Below, in pieces: positions 1-10,065 of a DNA stretch of 64,000 nt (its first letter is position 1; each line of letters starts with the position of its first letter). The position numbers and the translations under genes are program-made. Under the pieces are notes generated by a model. The model was given only the letters and a program-made list of their open reading frames with translations, did no database searches and was not told the DNA's origin. This DNA is from an uncultured Sutterella sp. (GTDB lineage Bacteria; Pseudomonadota; Gammaproteobacteria; Burkholderiales; Burkholderiaceae_F): NCBI GenBank assembly GCA_905201055.1, contig CAJKMT010000001.1, forward strand, positions 1 to 64,000, given 5' to 3'.

Positions 1-950
1 CGGGTACTGATACCGGGGGTTCCATTCGCGAGCCTGCAGTATTTACCGGTGTGACGGGACTCAAGCCGACTTACGGACGTCCCAGCCGCTGGGGGGTGAT
101 TGCGTTTGCCTCCAGTTTGGATACTCCGGGGTTGTTGGCTCATTCTGCCGAAGATTGTGCTTGGGTTATGAACGAAATGATCGAGTTCGACCCGAAGGAC
201 TCTACCTGTGTAGATTTACCCAAGGAAGATTTCACTCGCTGTCTCGATATGAGCATGGATGGCGTCAAAATCGGGGTACCTCGCAGCTGGTTTGCCAAGG
301 GTTTGGATGAAGAGTTGGCCGCAAGCATTGAAGACGTGATTCGCACCTATGAGAGAATGGGTGCCAAGATCGTTGATATTGAATTGCCGACGGTTGGTTT
401 AGGTGTGCCGGTTTATTACGTTGTGGCCTGCGCTGAAGCCTCTTCAAACTTGAGCCGTTATGACGGTGTCCGCTACGGTTATCGTGCCAAACACTATACC
501 GATATCCAGGACATGATCAAACGCAGTCGTTCTGAAGCACTGGGTGCGGAACCTCAGCGCCGCATTATGATCGGAACTTACGTGCTGTCTCACGGCTACT
601 ACGATGCTTATTACATTAAGGCGCAGCGTGTACGCCGCTTGATTGCCAACGAGCTCAATAATGTTTGCCAACAGGTCGATGCGATCATCAGCCCGGCAGC
701 AACCGGTCCCGCTTATCGATTCGGGGAAAAGAGTGATCCTGTACAGGCGTACTTAAGCGACCTTTATACGGTGCCTATTTCTTTGGCCGGTCTGCCCGGA
801 ATGGGGCTGCCTTGCGGATTGCATTCCAACGGATTGCCGCTTGGTTTCCAATTGGTCAGCGCTCGTTTCAATGAAGCTAAGCTTTTAGGTATTGCCCACC
901 GTTATCAATGCGAAACGGATTGGCACAAGCGTGTTCCTGCCGGTTACTGA
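1..950 (+). CDS. gatA: Asp-tRNA(Asn)/Glu-tRNA(Gln) amidotransferase subunit A, 5' end missing
   Basis: This is the C-terminal part, about 315 residues, of the glutaminase subunit of the GatCAB complex. The complex converts Glu-tRNA(Gln) and Asp-tRNA(Asn) to the amidated forms in the cytoplasm. The gene starts before the window and its first complete codon is at base 3. The amidase signature is visible at once as DTGGSIR; the Ser of GGSIR (codon 21-23) is the nucleophile known for this family. The rest reads as a normal GatA C-terminus, and gatB follows 15 bases later, which fixes the identification. The upstream cis-Ser/Lys part of the catalytic triad is outside the window. Confidence 0.95.
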   Translation, partial: GTDTGGSIREPAVFTGVTGLKPTYGRPSRWGVIAFASSLDTPGLLAHSAEDCAWVMNEMIEFDPKDSTCVDLPKEDFTRCLDMSMDGVKIGVPRSWFAKGLDEELAASIEDVIRTYERMGAKIVDIELPTVGLGVPVYYVVACAEASSNLSRYDGVRYGYRAKHYTDIQDMIKRSRSEALGAEPQRRIMIGTYVLSHGYYDAYYIKAQRVRRLIANELNNVCQQVDAIISPAATGPAYRFGEKSDPVQAYLSDLYTVPISLAGLPGMGLPCGLHSNGLPLGFQLVSARFNEAKLLGIAHRYQCETDWHKRVPAGY

Positions 951-965
951 TAGGGGATGAAAATT

Positions 966-2411
966 ATGCAGTGGGAAGTCGTTATCGGTCTTGAAACACA
1001 CGTTCAGCTCTCGACCAAGACAAAGATTTTTTCGGCAGCTTCTACGGACTTTGGAGCAGAACCCAATACACATGCCTGCGTTGTGGATTTGGCTTTACCG
1101 GGAACGTTGCCGGTATTGAATAAAGGTGCGGTAGAAAAAGCCATGAAATTCGGCTTGGCGATCGGCGCCAAGGTTGCGTCACGCTCTATTTTCGACCGCA
1201 AAAATTATTTCTATCCTGATCTTCCGAAAGGCTATCAGATCAGTCAGTTTGAATGGCCGGTTGTGATCGGCGGACAGGTGTCTTTCATGGTGACGCCGAA
1301 AAAAGGTGAACCTTATAGAAAGACACTTAATCTGACCCGTGCTCACCTTGAAGAAGATGCGGGCAAGAGCGTGCATGGCCTGGAAGTCGGTCAAAGCGGT
1401 ATCGATTTAAATCGTGCAGGCACGCCGTTGCTTGAAATCGTTACCGAACCTGAGCTTCGTTCCGCTGAAGAGGCTGTTGCCTATGCACGCACTCTTCATG
1501 CACTGGTGGTTTGGTTGGGAATCAGCCACGGTGATATGCAAAACGGCAACTTCCGGTGCGATGCCAATGTGAGTGTGCGTCCGCTGGGACAAAAAGAGTT
1601 CGGTACTCGCTGTGAAATTAAAAACCTCAATTCTTTCCGTTTCTTGCAGGAAGCAATTGAGTACGAAGTTCGCCGCCAGATTGAATTAATTGAAGATGGC
1701 GGAAAGGTTGTGCAGGCAACGCGGCTGTATGATCCTGAAACAGGTGAAACCCGTGAAATGCGCTCTAAAGAGGATTCGATGGATTATCGTTATTTCCCGG
1801 ATCCAGACCTTTTGCCTTTGGATATTTCCGATGAGTGGCTGCAACAGGTCCGCGACGAGATGCCGGAGCTGCCTGAGCAGATGCGCAAGCGTTTGACGGA
1901 AGATTTCGGTCTTTCTGATTACGATGCTTCTATTTTGACAGCTTCAAAAGAATTAGCGGATTATTATCTGGCTGTCGCAGATAAAGTCACCGATAAGAAG
2001 ATTGCCGCCAACTGGGTTATGGGTGAGGTTTCTGCAGCGCTGAATCAGTCTGAGAAGACTCTTTCTCAATTGCCTGTAACGCCTGACAAGCTCTCTAAAC
2101 TCATCGGTCGTATTTTGGATGGCACAATCAATAACAAGGGTGCTAAGAAGATTTTTGCGGCTATCCTGGAAGGTAATGAGGCGGATGTAGACGTCATCAT
2201 TGATCAGCTTGGCTTGAAGCAAATTTCTGATACGGGTGCTATTGAAAAGATTGTGGATGAGGTCATTGCCAACAATCCGAAGAATGTGCAAGAGTTTAAG
2301 GCTGGTAAGGAAAAAGCTTTGAACGGTTTGGTCGGTCAGGTCATGAAGGCCAGTAAGGGTAAAGCCAATCCCGGTCAGGTCAATCAGCTTCTCAGAAAGA
2401 AGCTTTCTTAA
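966..2411 (+). CDS. gatB: Asp-tRNA(Asn)/Glu-tRNA(Gln) amidotransferase subunit B
   Basis: GatB (481 aa) is the kinase and tRNA-recognition subunit of GatCAB; it phosphorylates the misacylated Glu or Asp and receives ammonia from GatA. The N-terminal [10 protein letters not shown] motif, the [12 protein letters not shown] segment and the C-terminal YqeY-like tail ([13 protein letters not shown]) are all present, and the length is normal for the family. An in-frame ATG at 957 is also possible, but the GGGG at 953-956 would touch it. The same GGGG is 9 bases from the ATG at 966, so I prefer 966. The gene probably forms an operon with gatA (and an upstream gatC outside the window), and ends at the hairpin at 2417-2448. 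Confidence 0.95.
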   Translation: MQWEVVIGLETHVQLSTKTKIFSAASTDFGAEPNTHACVVDLALPGTLPVLNKGAVEKAMKFGLAIGAKVASRSIFDRKNYFYPDLPKGYQISQFEWPVVIGGQVSFMVTPKKGEPYRKTLNLTRAHLEEDAGKSVHGLEVGQSGIDLNRAGTPLLEIVTEPELRSAEEAVAYARTLHALVVWLGISHGDMQNGNFRCDANVSVRPLGQKEFGTRCEIKNLNSFRFLQEAIEYEVRRQIELIEDGGKVVQATRLYDPETGETREMRSKEDSMDYRYFPDPDLLPLDISDEWLQQVRDEMPELPEQMRKRLTEDFGLSDYDASILTASKELADYYLAVADKVTDKKIAANWVMGEVSAALNQSEKTLSQLPVTPDKLSKLIGRILDGTINNKGAKKIFAAILEGNEADVDVIIDQLGLKQISDTGAIEKIVDEVIANNPKNVQEFKAGKEKALNGLVGQVMKASKGKANPGQVNQLLRKKLS

Positions 2412-2416
2412 AAATA

Positions 2417-2448
2417 TCCCCTTGGTCTTGCAAGGAAGATCAAGGGGA
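2417..2448. terminator. hairpin between convergent gatB and pyrE
   Basis: A 12-bp stem (one G-U pair, flanked by an extra T-A pair) closes a 6-base GCAAGG loop between the converging ends of gatB and pyrE. It has A-rich flanks but no long T-run, so it is a plausible bidirectional terminator of moderate strength. Confidence 0.6.
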
Positions 2449-2473
2449 AAGCGTTATCAGCTAAAACAGCCGT

Positions 2474-3148
2474 TTAGGCGCCGTAACGATCACGGTAAGC
2501 CTGAACGGCATTTTTATAGGCGCGGGCTTGCTGAGCCATCGGAGTATCTTCGTCCATAAAAGCGAGCAAGTCGTGCAAATTGATAATGGAGATGACAGGC
2601 ATATGGAAGGTGTTGACGACGTCCTGAACGGCAGAGACCTCCGTCATTTGTTCTGCGTTGCCGCCTTTCTCCATGCGGTCTAAAGCAATCAAAACCCCGC
2701 TCGGTTGTGCGCCTGCGCTTTCAATTAATCGAACCGATTCACGTACAGATGTTCCGGCAGAGATGACATCATCAATGACGATGACTTTACCTTGCAAAGG
2801 AGCGCCGATAATCATGCCGCCTTCGCCGTGATCTTTGGCTTCCTTTCTGTTGAAAGCGTAAGGAATATCACAGCCCATTTCTGCTAATTTGACCGCTACG
2901 GCCGCTGCTAACGGAATGCCTTTATAGGCCGGTCCGAAAATCATATCGAACTCAATTTTGCCTTCCTTGCGGGCGGAAAGCAGTGTTTGTGCGTAAAACT
3001 CAGCGAGTTTACTCAGTGTCTTGCCGGTGTTGAAAAGACCGAGATTAAAGAAATAAGGAGACAAACGACCCGCTTTGGTTTTAAATTCACCGAAACGAAG
3101 AACATTTGTGTCAAGTGCAAATTCGATAAATTGATGTTGTAAAGACAT
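2474..3148 (-). CDS. pyrE: orotate phosphoribosyltransferase
   Basis: PyrE (224 aa) transfers the phosphoribosyl group of PRPP to orotate, giving OMP in de novo pyrimidine synthesis. The PRPP-binding motif KVIVIDDVISAGTS lies at about residues 121-134. The mobile catalytic loop (FNRKEAKDHGEGG) lies at about 99-111, and an N-terminal TKAGRLSPYFFN segment matches family members. It is a monocistronic gene divergent from xth with about 70 bases between the two starts, a layout common in beta- and gammaproteobacteria. Confidence 0.96.
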   Translation of the reverse strand: MSLQHQFIEFALDTNVLRFGEFKTKAGRLSPYFFNLGLFNTGKTLSKLAEFYAQTLLSARKEGKIEFDMIFGPAYKGIPLAAAVAVKLAEMGCDIPYAFNRKEAKDHGEGGMIIGAPLQGKVIVIDDVISAGTSVRESVRLIESAGAQPSGVLIALDRMEKGGNAEQMTEVSAVQDVVNTFHMPVISIINLHDLLAFMDEDTPMAQQARAYKNAVQAYRDRYGA

Positions 3149-3219
3149 AATAAGAGTCCGACAAAATTCTTGACGATTCAGGATAATTACCCAAAAGACA
3201 AATTTTAACGGGAAAAAAA

Positions 3220-3987
3220 ATGTTGCGCATCATCACCTTCAATGCGAATGGCCTGCGATCGGCAGCAAAGAAAAACTTTTGGCAATGGTTCGATCAGCAA
3301 AATGCCGATATTTTGTGTATTCAAGAGTTAAAAGGTCAGGAAGCTGATTTTGATGAAAGTGTATTGCATCAATCGGGGTATCACGTATTCATGCATACCG
3401 CTCAAAAGCGGGGGTACTCCGGAGTTGCTCTTTATACAAAAGAACAACCGCTTTCTGTGCAGATCGGTTTCGGTAATGAAGAATTTGATGCGGAAGGCCG
3501 TTATGTACAGGCGGAGTTTGAGAATTTTATTGCGGTTTCTGTCTACTTTCCGTCCGGAACCAGTTCTGAGGATCGACAGGCGGCCAAATATCGCTTTTTA
3601 AATGCTTTTGTCCCCCAATTGGAAAAGTTGAAAAACAGTGCTAAAGAGGTTGTCTTCTGCGGTGATGTCAACATTGCTCATAAAGAAATTGACCTTAAAA
3701 ACTGGAAGGGCAATTTAAATCACTCCGGTTTCCTTCCAGAGGAAAGGCAATGGCTTACTGATCTATTTGCAAATGGTTGGGTGGATGTGTTTCGCTATTT
3801 AGAACCCGAGAAAGAACAGTACACTTGGTGGAGTCAGCGTGGACAAGCTCGGGCAAAAAATGTCGGTTGGCGTATCGACTATCAGATCGCCACACCCGAT
3901 CTGGCTCGAGCTGCCAGGAACACTTCTGTTTACAGTGAAGAAAAGTTCTCCGATCATGCACCTCTGACGGTTGATTACGAGGTCTAG
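3220..3987 (+). CDS. xth: exodeoxyribonuclease III family AP endonuclease
   Basis: The product (255 aa) belongs to the ExoIII/APE1 family of Mg-dependent AP endonucleases and 3'-phosphodiesterases in base-excision repair. Family residues visible are Asn in FNANG (about residue 8), metal-binding Glu36 in QELKGQ, Asp/Asn in GDVNIAHKEIDLKNW (about 148-152) and the C-terminal SDHAPL (about 246-251) with the catalytic His. The length is typical. Two bases separate its stop from the next gene, so the two are probably cotranscribed. Confidence 0.95.
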   Translation: MLRIITFNANGLRSAAKKNFWQWFDQQNADILCIQELKGQEADFDESVLHQSGYHVFMHTAQKRGYSGVALYTKEQPLSVQIGFGNEEFDAEGRYVQAEFENFIAVSVYFPSGTSSEDRQAAKYRFLNAFVPQLEKLKNSAKEVVFCGDVNIAHKEIDLKNWKGNLNHSGFLPEERQWLTDLFANGWVDVFRYLEPEKEQYTWWSQRGQARAKNVGWRIDYQIATPDLARAARNTSVYSEEKFSDHAPLTVDYEV

Positions 3988-3989
3988 TC

Positions 3990-4679
3990 ATGCAGCTTGA
4001 ACAAATCCTTTTTTCTCAAGGCTTCGGCACTCGGCATGAATGTCGCGGTCTCATTGCTCGCGGCAGGGTGACCGTGCATGGGGCCGTTGTCGTTGATCCG
4101 TACCAAGATTTTGACACTGAAGGGCTTGTCTTTGAGGTCGACAATGTACCATGGCCTTTTTTCCAAAAAGCCATTATCGCCATGAATAAGCCGTCTGGGT
4201 ATGAATGTTCCCGAAAACCTCTGCACCATCCTTCGGTGATTTCTCTATTACCCCCGCCATTGAGAAATCGGGGAGTGCAGCCCGTCGGGCGACTCGATGA
4301 GGATACCACTGGACTTTTGATTCTTACCGATGACGGTGCATTGATTCATCGGTTGACACACCCTAAAAAGCACGTTGGTAAAGTGTATCGGGTAACAGCT
4401 AAACATCCGATGACCGACATTATGTATGAACGATTGTTTGAGGGCGTCCTTCTTGACGGAGAACGTGAAACAGTGGCGGCCGATGAAATCAAGCGGGTCA
4501 GTGATTGTATTTTTGACATGCGAATTACCCAAGGTAAATATCACCAGGTCAAACGTATGGTTGCAGCCGTCGGCAATAGAGTAGTCGGACTGCAACGAAT
4601 TGCATTCGGCAAGTTTTCTCTGCCGCCCGAACTGGAGGCTTCCCAGTGGTGTTTTATTCAAAAAGAGGATCTGATTTAG
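3990..4679 (+). CDS. RsuA/RluB-family 16S/23S rRNA pseudouridine synthase
   Basis: The protein (229 aa) has an N-terminal S4 RNA-binding domain (about residues 1-50) followed by a pseudouridine synthase domain. The catalytic Asp is D103 in GRLDEDTTGLL. The downstream KTYRVT-like element reads KVYRVT and the C-terminal KYHQVKRM motif is present, as in the RsuA subgroup. The length matches RsuA (16S Psi516) better than the longer RluB, but the sequence alone does not prove the target uridine. It sits tightly between xth and the AmpG-like gene (1 base to the latter). Confidence 0.88.
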   Translation: MQLEQILFSQGFGTRHECRGLIARGRVTVHGAVVVDPYQDFDTEGLVFEVDNVPWPFFQKAIIAMNKPSGYECSRKPLHHPSVISLLPPPLRNRGVQPVGRLDEDTTGLLILTDDGALIHRLTHPKKHVGKVYRVTAKHPMTDIMYERLFEGVLLDGERETVAADEIKRVSDCIFDMRITQGKYHQVKRMVAAVGNRVVGLQRIAFGKFSLPPELEASQWCFIQKEDLI

Positions 4680-4680
4680 G

Positions 4681-6063
4681 ATGCCAATAAAAGTATCCCC
4701 TACGTCCGGCACTTGGTTAGCGGCTTTGCGTGTGTATACAAAACCGCAGACGCTGCGTATGTTTTTTTTAGGATTTTCCGCCGGGTTGCCGCTTTTACTG
4801 GTTTTGGGGACTTTATCTTTTTGGCTTCGGGAAGCCGGCATTGAGCTAAGCACGATCGGAATGGTAACCTGGGTTGGTTTGGCTTATGGGTTTAAATGGG
4901 TCTGGGCTCCTCTGATCGATAAGTTGAGATTGCCTCTTTTGAGTCGGTCTTTCGGGCGTAGAAGGTCGTGGCTCATTTTTTCTCAGTGTGGGGTTTTATG
5001 CGGTCTTATCGCCATGGGTATGACCGATCCGAAAGAAAATCTGACGCTTTTGATCGGGTTTACTGCACTGACTGCATTTGCCTCGGCTACGCAGGATATT
5101 GCATTAGATGCTTATCGAATCGAAAGCGCACAATTGTCTGAGCAAGCAGCCTTGGCGGCGACTTATCAGACCGGTTATCGCTTGGCAATGATTTGGGCAG
5201 GAGCCGGTGCATTAGCTCTTGCAGCCTATTTTGCAAATTCTGATTCCTATGACTTTCATGCCTGGCAGACGGCCTATTACATTATGTCGGCCAGTATGTC
5301 GGTGGGGATTTTAACGGTGCTGTGTTCACCGGAACCTGAGGTAAACCAAGAAAATTCCATAAGCCGCCAAACCGCCTTATTGCGTGAGCGTTGTCGCCGA
5401 GATCATCCTCTTTGGCCGCAGCGGGCAATTAAACTCGGCGTTTGGTTTTATGAGGCCGCCTGTCTGCCGTTTTTAGATTTTTTCGGTCGCTATCGTTGGC
5501 AGGCAGTCATCGTTCTTGCTTTGATTGCCACCTATCGTATTTCTGATGTGGTGATGGGGGTTATGGCTAATCCGTTTTATCAGGATTTGGGATTTACTAA
5601 GGAAGAAGTGGCTGCGGTATCGAAAGTTTTCGGCGTTGTTATGACGTTGGCAGGGGCTTTTGTCGGTGGGATGATCAGTGCAAGATTCGGGGTAATGAAG
5701 ACACTTTTTTTAGGGGCACTTCTTTCGAGTCTGACAAATCTGTTGTTTTCATGGCTGGCACTTCAGGATCATCAGGTTACATATCTGGTTTTAACCGTCA
5801 GTGCAGACAATCTTGCCGCAGGTATCGCATCTGTGGCTTTCCTGGCTTATTTATCCGGTTTGACCAATGTGGCTTACACGGCAACTCAATATGCGTTGTT
5901 TAGTTCAATTATGTTATTGCTGCCGAAATTTTTAGCCGGTTTTTCAGGTTTCTTAGTTGAGAGTATCGGCTATAGCCAGTTTTTTGTCGTAACGGCTCTT
6001 ATTGGTTTGCCCGTTCTGATTTTGGTTATCTGGGTTTCTAAACTTAAGCCCAGAGTTCAGTGA
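4681..6063 (+). CDS. ampG: AmpG-like muropeptide MFS permease
   Basis: This is an integral membrane protein (460 aa) with about 12 hydrophobic segments. It resembles AmpG, which imports GlcNAc-anhydroMurNAc peptides for peptidoglycan recycling. The start of the fold (RMFFLGFSAGLPLLLVLGTL, then WVGLAYGFKWVWAPLID) is characteristic, as is the TQDIALDAYRIE segment after the fourth helix. The gene begins 1 base after the pseudouridine synthase stop. It overlaps the 3' end of the convergent UPF0149 gene by 7 bases. Substrate specificity is inferred from family resemblance. Confidence 0.85.
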   Translation: MPIKVSPTSGTWLAALRVYTKPQTLRMFFLGFSAGLPLLLVLGTLSFWLREAGIELSTIGMVTWVGLAYGFKWVWAPLIDKLRLPLLSRSFGRRRSWLIFSQCGVLCGLIAMGMTDPKENLTLLIGFTALTAFASATQDIALDAYRIESAQLSEQAALAATYQTGYRLAMIWAGAGALALAAYFANSDSYDFHAWQTAYYIMSASMSVGILTVLCSPEPEVNQENSISRQTALLRERCRRDHPLWPQRAIKLGVWFYEAACLPFLDFFGRYRWQAVIVLALIATYRISDVVMGVMANPFYQDLGFTKEEVAAVSKVFGVVMTLAGAFVGGMISARFGVMKTLFLGALLSSLTNLLFSWLALQDHQVTYLVLTVSADNLAAGIASVAFLAYLSGLTNVAYTATQYALFSSIMLLLPKFLAGFSGFLVESIGYSQFFVVTALIGLPVLILVIWVSKLKPRVQ

Positions 6064-6734
6064 CTGCACCGATTGTTTTTAAATTGACGAGCAGAACGCG
6101 AAGGAGTTTTCTTTTCGACAAAACCTCGGGTGACAGAGGCGATTTGTTTGACGCACGTTGCGATGTCCTCGATGGCATCGTCAAGATTTTCCAACGGAGA
6201 TTCGGATAACAACTCGTCTCTGACTGAAGCAAAGTCACCTATTTCATCGTCAGGTAAATGCCGCCAAATCCCTACCAAAGCACTGGTGACATTTGAATTT
6301 TCAGAATCCAGCAGCCCGCTCCATGTTTGAGCGGCAGTCAGAAAGCCGGAAGCAAATGGTTTTAATGCCACAAGCTCTTCTTCACCTTGCAGCAAATTTC
6401 CATTTTCGTCTTCCGGATCAAAAACGATGGGATCCAGGGGCTTAAAGTGTGCCAAGCGTGAATTGATTTCACGGTAACGTCTGTATATCAGCTCTTCGAG
6501 CCGACTTTGCTGTTGAGTCGGCAATTCGGAAAATTGTGCGGAAGGAGCACAAAAAATCATCGGCATCCATTCCGAGGGGCTGACTTCTTTAGGCAGCAAA
6601 CAAAGTGCCGTCAGAAAACCATCGGCCTGAGAGGCATCCATGGCCATGCTTTTTTCATCAATTTGAGCTAAAAGCTCATCAAGTTCGGTAAATTCCTCTT
6701 CTTTCAGAGGGGCGGAAAATGCAGGGCGTGTCAT
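6057..6734 (-). CDS. UPF0149 (YgfB/YecA) family protein
   Basis: This is a 225-aa acidic soluble protein. Its features DASQADGFLTALCLLPKEVSPSEWMPMIF and the later DPEDENGNLLQGEEE/FASGFLTAAQTW segment match the UPF0149 family, whose molecular role is largely unsettled. No SEC-C metal-binding tail is visible; the C-terminus is basic and low-complexity. The 3' end overlaps the AmpG-like gene by 7 bases in convergent orientation, and the 5' end is divergent from the DUF1840 gene. Confidence 0.8.
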   Translation of the reverse strand: MTRPAFSAPLKEEEFTELDELLAQIDEKSMAMDASQADGFLTALCLLPKEVSPSEWMPMIFCAPSAQFSELPTQQQSRLEELIYRRYREINSRLAHFKPLDPIVFDPEDENGNLLQGEEELVALKPFASGFLTAAQTWSGLLDSENSNVTSALVGIWRHLPDDEIGDFASVRDELLSESPLENLDDAIEDIATCVKQIASVTRGFVEKKTPSRSARQFKNNRCSH

Positions 6735-6817
6735 GAATTTGTCCTCGGTCAGGTAGTTGAGAGGAATTATACTTTCGAGTTAGTATTAGACGAACAATTT
6801 ACTAGTGGAACTAAAAA

Positions 6818-7144
6818 ATGGCAGTGGTAGTTTTCCGTTCTAAAGCGAGCGGCGAAGTGATTATGATGAGGCAGCATGTTGAGCCTATCTTTAAAGAAGC
6901 CGGCATTATTTTTCATGAAAAAGGCGCTATTTTGGCTGAAGATTTGCCATCGGCTATTGCCTCTTTAGAGCGAGTGATCGAGCAAATGGCACAAACGGAA
7001 GTCCCGGAGGACGAAGACGAAGCCAAAGAAAAACCTGCAATGCTTGCAGCAGTTTCTGTTAAAACGCGCTTTTACGCGTTAATGAGAATGTTACGTAAAG
7101 CGGAAGCCAAGAAGGTCAATGTTCACTGGGAGCCTTTGTCTTAA
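6818..7144 (+). CDS. DUF1840 family protein
   Basis: This small soluble protein (108 aa) opens with FRSKASGEVIMM and continues with the LPSAIASLERVIEQM helix typical of DUF1840, a short family common in beta- and gammaproteobacteria with no assigned function. A central acidic stretch (EDEDEAKEK) links the two halves. Its stop overlaps the stop region of trkH by 4 bases in convergent orientation. Confidence 0.8.
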   Translation: MAVVVFRSKASGEVIMMRQHVEPIFKEAGIIFHEKGAILAEDLPSAIASLERVIEQMAQTEVPEDEDEAKEKPAMLAAVSVKTRFYALMRMLRKAEAKKVNVHWEPLS

Positions 7145-8613
7145 CTTCTCCAGAAAGATCGAGTGAAAATTACGAATACCGTAAATAATTCCAAACGACC
7201 TACAAACATACAGAATGAGCCAACCCACAGGTGCATGGGATTGCAGGCGGCGTAGTTGCCAGCCGGACCCACGGAGCCCAATCCGGGACCTGTATTGGCG
7301 ATGCAGGCAATCACCGTAGAAAACGCTTCGGTAAGTCCGACACCCGAGAACATAATCAGAAAAGTACAGGTCAGCACGACAAGAATGTGCAGAGCAAAGA
7401 ACGCAGATACGTTAGCGCTCAGACTGTTTGAGATATTATGCTTTCCAAGCCTCAAGGGCAGGTAGTCACGTGGCCTCAGCAAGGTGTGCAGGCACAGTAT
7501 CGCCTGTTTAATGAAAATCAGCAGACGGATCATTTTTACACCGCCTCCGGTTGACCCCGAGCAAGAAGCGAAAACACTGCCGATAAGCAGTAAAAATCCC
7601 ATCGATGACGGCCAAAGCTCATAATTTTGTGTTGTATACCCGGTCGTAGAAAAAAGAGAGGCCACATTAAAAAGAGCGTGTCTCAATGTTGTTTGCCAGT
7701 TCGGGTATACGTGATGAAAACTCAGTACTGCAAAAACCGTTAAAACGCCGACTAAAAGAATCAACATCCAAGATCTTGCTTCAATGTCCGTGAAATAAGT
7801 GGAAACGGAACGCTGACGCCAGGCCGTAAAGTGAAGCGAAAAATTAAATCCTGAAAAGATAATGAAGGCGACGGCGACCATTTCAATAGCCGGCGAATTG
7901 AAGTAGCCGATACTTTGATCGTATGGAGTGATACCGCTTAAGCTCATTGTCGTGAACATGAACATAATGGAATCATCCCAGTTCATACCCGCCCAATGGT
8001 AAGCCACGACGCAGGCGATGGAAGCCAAAATATAGATACTGTAGAGAGCTTTGGCAGTATCAGCAATTCGAGGGGTCAGACGATCATCTTTGAAAAGATT
8101 GGAATTTTCAGCTTTAAAGAGCTGAGCTCCCCCGACACCTAAAAGAGGCAAAATTGCGACAGCCAAAACGATGATCCCCATGCCTCCCAACCATGACAAT
8201 AAGCAGCGCCAGTAATTAAGGGCTAAGGGCAGATCTTCAAGGTTTGTCAGTGCGGTTGCACCCGTAGTCGTCAGGCAGGAGACGGCTTCAAAGAAAATTC
8301 GATAGTAGGGGATTTCCGGCAACAGCAGCGCCAAAGGAATGGAGCCGAATAGTACCGCCGAAAACCATGACAACGTTACCAGCAAGAAGCCGTCCCGAGG
8401 CTCGAGTTCACGCTTGAATCGTTTGGTAAAGAGAAGAAAAACCAATCCGAAACAAAAGCAAATGGCGACAGACGTAAAAAACTGGGACAAAACGGGTTCC
8501 CTATCGCGGTAAGCGATGGCAATCGGCACCAATTGGGCTGCTGCTAAAAAGATCAGAAGAGGCCCCAAGGCATTGAGTACCGGGAAAAGCAACCGTTTTA
8601 AAGTCCTAAACAT
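7141..8613 (-). CDS. trkH: Trk potassium uptake channel-forming subunit TrkH
   Basis: This membrane protein (490 aa) is built from four M1-P-M2 repeats. The four selectivity-filter loops can be read as TTTGATALTN, MSLSGITPYDQ, STTGYTTQNYE and ANTGPGLGSVG. TrkH moves K+ inward under control of the cytoplasmic TrkA ring. It is the last gene of the minus-strand block and lies 11 bases after trkA, so the two are cotranscribed. The length is normal for TrkH. Confidence 0.95.
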   Translation of the reverse strand: MFRTLKRLLFPVLNALGPLLIFLAAAQLVPIAIAYRDREPVLSQFFTSVAICFCFGLVFLLFTKRFKRELEPRDGFLLVTLSWFSAVLFGSIPLALLLPEIPYYRIFFEAVSCLTTTGATALTNLEDLPLALNYWRCLLSWLGGMGIIVLAVAILPLLGVGGAQLFKAENSNLFKDDRLTPRIADTAKALYSIYILASIACVVAYHWAGMNWDDSIMFMFTTMSLSGITPYDQSIGYFNSPAIEMVAVAFIIFSGFNFSLHFTAWRQRSVSTYFTDIEARSWMLILLVGVLTVFAVLSFHHVYPNWQTTLRHALFNVASLFSTTGYTTQNYELWPSSMGFLLLIGSVFASCSGSTGGGVKMIRLLIFIKQAILCLHTLLRPRDYLPLRLGKHNISNSLSANVSAFFALHILVVLTCTFLIMFSGVGLTEAFSTVIACIANTGPGLGSVGPAGNYAACNPMHLWVGSFCMFVGRLELFTVFVIFTRSFWRS

Positions 8614-8624
8614 GACACGTTCTC

Positions 8625-10022
8625 TTAGAAGAAGCCGACATCGACTTCAAATAAACGTTCGATGCGTTGGATGACTTTTTTGTTCGGGACAAACAAGATT
8701 AAATGGTCATCATCCATTACTGTTAAATCCGGTTCAGCCATTAGCACATTGGCATCGTCGCCTTCCCCTCTGACGATGGCGCCGACGGATACTCCTTTGG
8801 GGAAAGGAATATCTTTAAGAGCCTTACCGACCACTTTAGAACTTTTCTTAGTGCCGTGTGCGATGATCTCAAGAGCCTCTGCTTTGTCTTGATAGAGCTC
8901 TTGAGCATTGACAACGTCCCCATAACGGATGTGCCGCAAAAGCTCTCCGAGCGAAGCTTGTGTCGGTGAAACAGTGACATCGACTTCTGTACCTCGGACA
9001 AGATCGGAATAAACCTGGTTTTCCAACAAAACAATGCTGCGTTTGGCGCCCAATCGTTTGGCAAGCAACGCAGTCATGATGTTGGTTTCATCATTGTTGG
9101 AAAGCGCAACAACCACGTCAGCGTGATCGATACCCTCCTGCATCAGAGCGTGAGTGTCATCATGCTTAACCAGGGAGACCGAAACTTTGCTGCTGCTGAG
9201 ACGATTGGAAAGGTTGGCAGCGATTTCCTCTTTACCTTCAAAAATTTTGATGCGTCTTTTGGATCGTGTGGGTTCTAACTTGTCAGTCAAAAGACCGGAG
9301 AGTTCCCCGCCGTTGATCATCACAATATTTTCGGCTTTTTCAAACGGGTGAAGAGCTTCAATAACCGATTCGGCACCGTCACTGGCCACCAATACGGTAA
9401 TTTCGTCGTCGGCTTCAATTACAGTGTCGTTGCGGCATTCCAAACGGCGGTTGCGTCGGTATATAGAGACAAAACGCATTTTCGCATTGGGCAACAACTG
9501 AAAAGCGTCTTCCAGGGTCTTACCTGTCAGGGGAGCCCCCTCGATGCAATTGACGGTAAAGAGAGTCAGTTTATCGTCGGCAAAATTGAGTACCTGCTGT
9601 GCAGCCGGGAACGTGATCAATTTTGAAAACTGAGTGGCCAATGCTTCTTCCGGCCAAATGACACTGGTTGCGCGAAAGCCTTCGTCACCTAAAATTCTGG
9701 GATAGTGTCTTAGTTCACTGTCTCTGACACGGGCAATGCGCATGGGAATATTGAAAATTTGGGCTGCGAGTGTACAAGCGACTAAGTTTGTTTCGTCACT
9801 GGCTGTTAACGCAATTAATAAGTCAGTGTCCATGGCGCCGGCACTGCTGAGCACCGACGGAGAGCTGGCATCGCCGACAATCCCTCTAAGGTCGAAGCGC
9901 TCCTGCATTTGGGCAATGCGGTCAGCAGACTCATCCACGATAGTGATGTCATTGGCGTCACTAACAAGATTTTCTGCTACTGATCGACCGACACGGCCGG
10001 CTCCCAAAATTAAAATTTTCAT
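8625..10022 (-). CDS. trkA: Trk potassium uptake regulatory NAD(P)-binding subunit TrkA
   Basis: TrkA (465 aa) is the peripheral gating subunit of the Trk system. Two tandem RCK units are seen, each with a Rossmann (TrkA-N) and a TrkA-C lobe. The first has a clean nucleotide motif GAGRVGRSVA (residues 7-16). The second (around residue 235, MINGGELSG) has lost the standard GxGxxG spacing, so its nucleotide binding is less certain. It lies between the response regulator (43 bases upstream) and trkH (11 bases downstream). Confidence 0.95.
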   Translation of the reverse strand: MKILILGAGRVGRSVAENLVSDANDITIVDESADRIAQMQERFDLRGIVGDASSPSVLSSAGAMDTDLLIALTASDETNLVACTLAAQIFNIPMRIARVRDSELRHYPRILGDEGFRATSVIWPEEALATQFSKLITFPAAQQVLNFADDKLTLFTVNCIEGAPLTGKTLEDAFQLLPNAKMRFVSIYRRNRRLECRNDTVIEADDEITVLVASDGAESVIEALHPFEKAENIVMINGGELSGLLTDKLEPTRSKRRIKIFEGKEEIAANLSNRLSSSKVSVSLVKHDDTHALMQEGIDHADVVVALSNNDETNIMTALLAKRLGAKRSIVLLENQVYSDLVRGTEVDVTVSPTQASLGELLRHIRYGDVVNAQELYQDKAEALEIIAHGTKKSSKVVGKALKDIPFPKGVSVGAIVRGEGDDANVLMAEPDLTVMDDDHLILFVPNKKVIQRIERLFEVDVGFF

Positions 10023-10065
10023 AAATTACGGTCGGATATGAAATCCGCATCTTATTAGAAAAAAA